A stretch of DNA of 18,993 nucleotides, taken from assembly GCA_000434555.1 (NCBI GenBank), contig FR880093.1:1-18993 (forward strand). The letters are read 5' to 3'. Positions 16,046-18,993 of this stretch are shown here, one piece after another. The notes under the pieces were generated by a model that did no database searches, had not been told where the DNA came from, and worked only from the letters and a program-made list of their open reading frames with translations. The stretch comes from Clostridium sp. CAG:524. Its GTDB lineage: Bacteria > Bacillota_I > Bacilli_A > RF39 > UBA660. Each line of letters begins with the position of its first letter. Positions within the stretch are counted from its first letter, which is position 1. A program made the translations under genes and the position numbers.

Positions 16046-16091
16046 CTCGTAAAGCCCCATAAATAAAGGGAAAACGCGAGTTTTTCTTTTT
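16044..16091 (+). terminator. Terminator behind secA
   Basis: AACTCG (16044-16049) pairs with CGAGTT (16077-16082), with an inner CCC/GGG, then a T-rich run (TTTTTCTTTTT). The remaining bases to 16244 hold no gene. They include two GAGCCATT direct repeats near 16114 and 16130 and a 14-bp palindrome TATATGGCCATATA (16148-16161). Confidence 0.7.
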
Positions 16092-16217
16092 GCCGAAAAT
16101 AGTCCAAAATAAGGGCTAGAGCCATTCTGGAGCCATTTTGATTTGAATATATGGCCATATAATTATTTAAGATCACAAAATAAAAAATATTACGAACAAA
16201 AAGATTATAAAAATCTA

Positions 16218-16226
16218 TGGTATAAT
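16218..16226 (+). promoter_or_regulatory. Extended -10 promoter of the nuclease gene
   Basis: TG-G-TATAAT (16218-16226) with no recognisable -35. It lies inside the longer TTG-started frame and supports the downstream ATG at 16245. Confidence 0.5.
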
Positions 16227-16244
16227 GGTTATAAGGTGATACAA

Positions 16245-17168
16245 ATGGATAAGAAAGAATATATAGTTAATCAATTAAAAAGAACTTTTCATAAAAAATA
16301 TGAGAATTATTGTATTACAAGAATTATTCATAAGCTAGATAATGAATACATACAATTCATAACTCAACAATTATTCAAAAGACCAGATGGAAAGTTTGCA
16401 CTTGCAGATTTATATTTTCCACAATTGAATATTTCTGTTGAGATAGATGAACCTCATCATTTAACGCAAAAGGAAGCAGATAAACAAAGAACTTTGGATA
16501 TAATAAAAGCCGATCAAGAGATAAGGAAAAAATATACTGGAATTGAAGATATTATCTTAGAGCCAATAGAAGAATCTAGAATCGAGATAAGAGAAGAATC
16601 ATCTATAGAAGAAATAAATAATGAAATAGATATAGTTATCAACAAAATTGAATTAAAAATATCTGCTATGGGAGACAAATTTGTCCCATGGAAGAATGTA
16701 TATGAACCAGCTTCCTATTATATTAAAAAAGGTTTTATAGAAAAAAATGATAATGCTAAATTTAAAACAATTGATGAAATAGGAAAATTGTTTAACATTG
16801 AAAAAGTATCTATGGGATATAAGATTCATGGTTATGTACCAATAGTTAATGATTCAGAATATTTTTGGTGTCCACATTTAAAATTAAGTGATGCTGATGT
16901 AATAATAAATAATGCTATAAATACAATATCACCAGATGGAAATTACGTGTTTGAATATTTTAAAAAAGATAATGATACTGAGGTAAAAAAAGTATTAGAC
17001 GATAATATTAAAAGATATGTTTTTGCTCAATATAAAGATGAAATAGGAAATGAATCAAAAAAATTTATTGGCGTATATTCGTTAGATAAGGACAAAACAT
17101 TAAAAGAAAATGTTAGAGTCTGGAAAAAAATATCTAATAAGATAGAATTAAAAAAATATTTTAATTAG
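16245..17168 (+). CDS. Putative modification-dependent restriction endonuclease (AbaSI/PvuRts1I-like)
   Basis: The frame can be extended to a TTG at 16143, but the ATG at 16245 has AAGGTGA in front and a promoter just upstream; it gives 307 residues. The N-terminal part (about 1-140) looks like a PD-(D/E)XK/Vsr-type nuclease: KRPDGKFALADLYFPQ (D55), then ISVEIDEPHH (E66, D68, H71, H72). A charged helical stretch (100-140) and a C-terminal domain follow. The latter has WKNVYEPASYYI, FWCPHLKLSD, and RYVFAQYKDEIGNESKKFIG, a pattern I associate with DNA-modification-sensing restriction enzymes. The size and two-domain build fit the AbaSI/PvuRts1I family, which cuts DNA carrying hydroxymethyl- or glucosylated cytosine and needs no partner methylase; none is present here. 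This assignment is by recollection of motifs and is uncertain; a nuclease of the PD-(D/E)XK kind is the safer call. It lies between copies 1 and 2 of the secA-end repeat. Confidence 0.6.
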   Translation: MDKKEYIVNQLKRTFHKKYENYCITRIIHKLDNEYIQFITQQLFKRPDGKFALADLYFPQLNISVEIDEPHHLTQKEADKQRTLDIIKADQEIRKKYTGIEDIILEPIEESRIEIREESSIEEINNEIDIVINKIELKISAMGDKFVPWKNVYEPASYYIKKGFIEKNDNAKFKTIDEIGKLFNIEKVSMGYKIHGYVPIVNDSEYFWCPHLKLSDADVIINNAINTISPDGNYVFEYFKKDNDTEVKKVLDDNIKRYVFAQYKDEIGNESKKFIGVYSLDKDKTLKENVRVWKKISNKIELKKYFN

Positions 17169-17177
17169 GAGGTTCAT

Positions 17178-17552
17178 AAGTCAAAGTTTATAGATAGTAT
17201 AATAGGACATGCTGTTGGTGATGCTATGGGAGTTCCTACAGAGTTTTGCATTAGAGAATATTTACTTAAGAATCCAGTAAAAGAAATGATTGGATCTGAT
17301 AAAACAGGACAATCTGCTGAATCTTGGAGCGACAATACATCAATGGAGATAGCAACGATAGATTCATTTATTCAAAATAAAGAGTTCAATTACTATGATA
17401 TAATGCACAAATGGGAAGAATGGATAAATGAAGCAAAGTATACCGCAAATAATGATACATTTGATGTTGGGAGAACATGTTTACGGGCAATTCGTAATCA
17501 CTCATTAGGAACAGAACCATCTGGAAGTGGTAAGAAGTACAAAAACTGTTGA
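17178..17552 (+). pseudogene. Broken ADP-ribosylglycohydrolase (DraG family) fused to a secA tail
   Basis: An N-terminal fragment of about 108-124 residues of a family that is normally about 300. The motif IGHAVGDAMGVPTEF lies upstream and downstream of the first ATG (17226), so the true start was earlier. AGGAGG at 17167-17172 is followed by AAG TCA AAG at 17178, where an ATG TCA would fit: the start codon seems lost by T-to-A change. The metal motif reads WSDNTSM where the family has WSDDTSM, so one aspartate ligand is gone. After FDVGRTCLRAIRNHS the frame runs directly into SGSGKKYKNC of the secA-end repeat and stops at TGA. The family removes ADP-ribose from proteins, nucleic acids or small molecules. 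The ribosome binding site overlaps the nuclease stop codon, so the pair was once an operon. Confidence 0.8.
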
Positions 17553-17561
17553 GGTAAATAG
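17517..17561 (+). repeat. secA 3'-end repeat, copy 2
   Basis: Forty-two of 45 bases match the end of secA; bases 17522-17551 are identical. The changes alter the coding: the first Cys becomes Ser and the second Cys of the CC pair becomes TGA. It forms the 3' end of the broken glycohydrolase. Confidence 0.9.
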
Positions 17562-17619
17562 TTTATTTTATAAGGGTTGTACAATTGGAATTTTCAGGCG
17601 ATTTTACATCAAAAAGCGT

Positions 17620-17642
17620 TTAGATAAATTTTAAATAAGTTT
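17620..17642 (+). repeat. Degenerate TTAGATAAGTT repeats, left of the orphan gene
   Basis: TTAGATAAATTT (17620-17631) and TAAATAAGTTT (17632-17642). They resemble the tandem TTAGATAAGTT repeats at 18114-18137 on the other side of the orphan gene; both blocks are followed by AAAC. Confidence 0.4.
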
Positions 17643-17648
17643 TTTAAA

Positions 17649-17684
17649 CGATTTTAACTATAAATCGGCTGATTATGATATAAT
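17649..17684 (+). promoter_or_regulatory. Promoter and inverted repeat ahead of the orphan gene
   Basis: An extended -10 TG-A-TATAAT (17677-17684; -10 box 17679-17684) lies 19 bases before the ATG. The inverted repeat CGATTT/AAATCG (17649-17654, 17662-17667) covers the -35 region and could be an operator. Confidence 0.5.
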
Positions 17685-17702
17685 ATAGTTGGATGTGAGA
17701 AA

Positions 17703-18098
17703 ATGAATCAAAAAGATTATGAAATATTAGTTACAAGTATGATAGATGCTATGGCAAAAAGAATTTTTGAATTAGTAAGTCAGGGCTATACAAAAGGGCA
17801 AATAATTGAATATTTAAAAAAAGTGGGGGAGTTATCTCGTGAAGAAGGTGAAACAACAGATTTAATTTCAGAAAAAATAGATTTAATAAGTGCTGCTGTT
17901 GAAGAGGCCATACATATAGTTCAAAAGAGAACTTTACAACCTGAAATAAGAAGATTATATCAACAAATGGCTGATGAAAAGAATTTGGCATATATTGGAA
18001 AAGATGGAAGAGATTACTATTCAAGAGAAACATTAGAAGAAGCCAATAAGCAATATATGGATCAAATGTATACTGAAAATAAACCTAGAACTATGTAG
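17703..18098 (+). CDS. Orphan 131-residue cytoplasmic protein
   Basis: I recognise no family. The protein is charged, lacks membrane segments and cysteines, and is predicted largely helical by its heptad-like spacing. One helix-rich part covers about residues 1-50 (MIDAMAKRIFELVSQGYTKGQIIEYLKKVGEL, where GYTKGQIIEYL could be a helix-turn-helix-like turn). A second covers about 55-95. The C-terminal third (GKDGRDYYSRETLEEANKQYMDQMYTEN) is more polar. A GATGTGAG motif gives a moderate ribosome binding site. It is the only intact gene between copies 2 and 3 of the secA-end repeat and is flanked by related TTAGATAAGTT repeats, so it is probably cargo of a small mobile or inserted segment. Base composition is as AT-rich as its surroundings. 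Confidence 0.65.
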   Translation: MNQKDYEILVTSMIDAMAKRIFELVSQGYTKGQIIEYLKKVGELSREEGETTDLISEKIDLISAAVEEAIHIVQKRTLQPEIRRLYQQMADEKNLAYIGKDGRDYYSRETLEEANKQYMDQMYTENKPRTM

Positions 18099-18113
18099 TA
18101 TTAAATCAATTTT

Positions 18114-18137
18114 TTAGATAAGTTATTAGATAAGTTT
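18114..18137 (+). repeat. Tandem TTAGATAAGTT repeats, right of the orphan gene
   Basis: TTAGATAAGTTA (18114-18125) is followed directly by TTAGATAAGTTT (18126-18137). The 409 bases from 18099 to 18507 hold no convincing gene: only these repeats, an AATTTTT/AAAAATT inverted repeat (18218-18235), copy 3 of the secA end, its terminator, and the promoter of the phosphorylase gene. Confidence 0.5.
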
Positions 18138-18258
18138 AAACTGCATTGTCAGAAAATTAGACATCACTTTTTTACAATTTGCGAGTAAATTATTAAAATT
18201 TATGAGTAAGAAAGCCCAATTTTTAAGTAAAAATTTCCTTGGTTGTTTTAATTTTTTA

Positions 18259-18303
18259 CCATGTGGAAGTGGTAAAAAATATAAAAACTGTTGTGGAAAG
18301 TGA
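18259..18303 (+). repeat. secA 3'-end repeat, copy 3
   Basis: Thirty-nine of 45 bases match the end of secA. All six differences are third-position and synonymous (including TAA to TGA), so it still reads PCGSGKKYKNCCGK-stop. This is what selection on a working SEC-C tail would leave. It could be read as the end of a 33-codon frame from an ATG at 18202, but that start has no ribosome binding site. Confidence 0.88.
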
Positions 18304-18306
18304 AAT

Positions 18307-18346
18307 AAAGATGTTAACAGAAAATACTATGTTAACATCTTTTATA
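18307..18346 (+). terminator. Strong terminator behind secA-end copy 3
   Basis: AAAGATGTTAACA (18307-18319), a 10-base loop, TGTTAACATCTTT (18330-18342): a perfect 13-bp stem ending in T's. It stands four bases after the copy 3 stop codon, as a terminator of secA itself would. Confidence 0.88.
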
Positions 18347-18477
18347 TTTAATTATCTTAATAATATATATGAAGAAGAATTAGATTTAAATTCAATATGT
18401 CAAAATTTTTGACAAGTTCAAAAAGAAATAAATGATTAATATAAAAAATTAAAAGCTGCTATTAACATATAGTAGTA

Positions 18478-18486
18478 TGCTATAAT
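18478..18486 (+). promoter_or_regulatory. Extended -10 promoter of the phosphorylase gene
   Basis: TG-C-TATAAT (18478-18486) with no good -35. A hairpin-forming sequence (18455-18462 with 18469-18476, six-base loop, two G-U pairs) lies just upstream over the -35 region. Confidence 0.55.
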
Positions 18487-18507
18487 TTAATAAAGGAAGT
18501 GATAAAA

Positions 18508-18993
18508 ATGATTTTAGAAGAATATGATGAAACAATAAATTCAACATTTGATCCATATGAAGTTGAAAATGTTATTGAAGGATTTCCAAAGACAGGTGTA
18601 ACTTGCTTTTCAAAGAAATTATTTGATCAATTAGTTAACAAATTTAATGGTATAGAAATAGCACAATCATCAAATGGTAATGGTAAATTTCCAATATATA
18701 AAATTAATTATGAAGGAAAAGACTTGGCATTATTTATGTCTATAGTTGGTTCTCCTGCATGTATAGTAGAGTACGAAGAATTATTTGCGATGGGCTTAGA
18801 AAGAATCGTTGTATTTGGAACATGTGGTGTACTTGATAAATCAATAGATGACCTAGCCATTATAATTCCAAACTCTGCTATTAGAGATGAAGGAACAAGC
18901 TATCATTATGCAAAATCATCAAGAGAAATAACTGTTAATCCAAAATATCAAGAAGAATTTATTAATCTTTTAAAAGAACATAATTATTCATAT
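18508..18993 (+). CDS. Nucleoside phosphorylase (PNP/UDP family), cut by the window end
   Basis: The first 162 residues of an open frame with no stop before the end of the window. AAAGGAAGTGA lies before the ATG. After an N-terminal extension (MILEEYDETINSTFDPYEVE) the fold is that of the uridine/purine nucleoside phosphorylases: MSIVGSPACIVEYEELFAMGLERIVVFGTCGVLD (about 79-112) with the FGTCG phosphate/nucleobase loop, then IIIPNSAIRDEGTSYHYAK (about 119-137), where RDEGTS is the typical ribose-side segment. These enzymes split nucleosides with phosphate into base and ribose-1-phosphate for salvage. The substrate (uridine or purine) would be decided in the missing C-terminal half. It is the first gene past the accessory patch and probably marks the return to the core chromosome. 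Confidence 0.85.
   Translation, partial: MILEEYDETINSTFDPYEVENVIEGFPKTGVTCFSKKLFDQLVNKFNGIEIAQSSNGNGKFPIYKINYEGKDLALFMSIVGSPACIVEYEELFAMGLERIVVFGTCGVLDKSIDDLAIIIPNSAIRDEGTSYHYAKSSREITVNPKYQEEFINLLKEHNYSY

Noticed and set aside
16143..16244. N-terminal extension of the nuclease from a TTG at 16143
   Set aside because: No ribosome binding site there, and the promoter (TATAAT at 16221) and AAGGTGA at 16233 lie inside it; ATG 16245 is the start.
18202..18303. 33-codon frame encoding a mini SEC-C peptide
   Set aside because: No ribosome binding site, the first part is low-complexity, and the first Cys pair of the zinc motif is missing; better explained as the displaced secA end.
18329..18439. 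Short frame MLTSFIFNYLNNIYEEELDL... that continues past a TGA at 18410 to TAA
   Set aside because: It looks protein-like, but it starts inside the terminator stem, has no ribosome binding site and would need TGA read as an amino acid; kept only as a possible remnant.
1..18993. Alternative genetic code with TGA as Trp
   Set aside because: Trp is encoded by TGG throughout many full-length proteins and no conserved gene contains an in-frame TGA.
1..18993. CRISPR array, rRNA, insertion sequence or integrase gene
   Set aside because: No regularly spaced repeats, rRNA-like sequence, transposase or recombinase frame was seen; the secA-end repeats are the only mobility-like signal.

Overview
The window comes from an AT-rich, low-GC Bacillota-type bacterium (Bacilli or a related gut lineage). 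Support for this: strong AGGAGG-type ribosome binding sites, promoters with TATAAT -10 boxes often preceded by TG, the hpf-secA gene order known from Bacilli, an LtaS-like enzyme and an agr quorum-sensing locus. Trp is always TGG inside the recognised genes, so TGA is not read as Trp. Every intact gene ends in TAA or TAG; TGA closes only two degraded fragments.

Region 1 (1-5.5 kb): an unrecognised polytopic membrane protein with a large outer domain, a tRNA-Cys with its own promoter and terminator, a calcineurin-like phosphoesterase, and a minus-strand pair made of a CrtI/phytoene-dehydrogenase-like flavoprotein and a ferredoxin reductase fused to a 2Fe-2S ferredoxin. The pair overlaps and looks like one NAD(P)H-to-flavoenzyme electron chain.

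Region 2 (5.5-9.5 kb): an envelope cluster. A 44-residue single-pass membrane peptide precedes an LtaS/sulfatase-type polymer synthase, followed by an OGG1/AlkA-type DNA glycosylase (coupled by a 1-base overlap) and a membrane-anchored L,D-transpeptidase that may be translated from a leaderless mRNA.

Region 3 (9.5-12.4 kb): a complete agr system in an unusual layout. agrA and agrC (plus strand, A before C) converge on agrB and a 38-residue agrD (minus strand) across a shared terminator. The AgrD core seems to have a Cys-plus-five ring, one residue larger than the usual five-member thiolactone. Three TGTCGA repeats sit upstream of the agrB promoter, the outer two 22 bp apart, as expected for a LytTR regulator, so AgrA may close the loop there.

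Region 4 (12.5-16.1 kb): housekeeping genes: a cold-shock protein, long-form HPF and SecA.

Region 5 (16.0-18.3 kb): an accessory patch behind secA. The last 45 bases of secA (SEC-C zinc motif to stop) recur twice, at 17517 and 18259. All three copies begin and end at the same points with no flanking similarity, and they bracket two cargo blocks: a putative modification-dependent nuclease plus a broken ADP-ribosylglycohydrolase, then an orphan 131-residue protein. This looks like repeated insertion or duplication at the secA 3' end. Copy 3 differs from secA only synonymously and is followed by a strong terminator, so it may be the original end of secA. The window ends inside a nucleoside phosphorylase gene.
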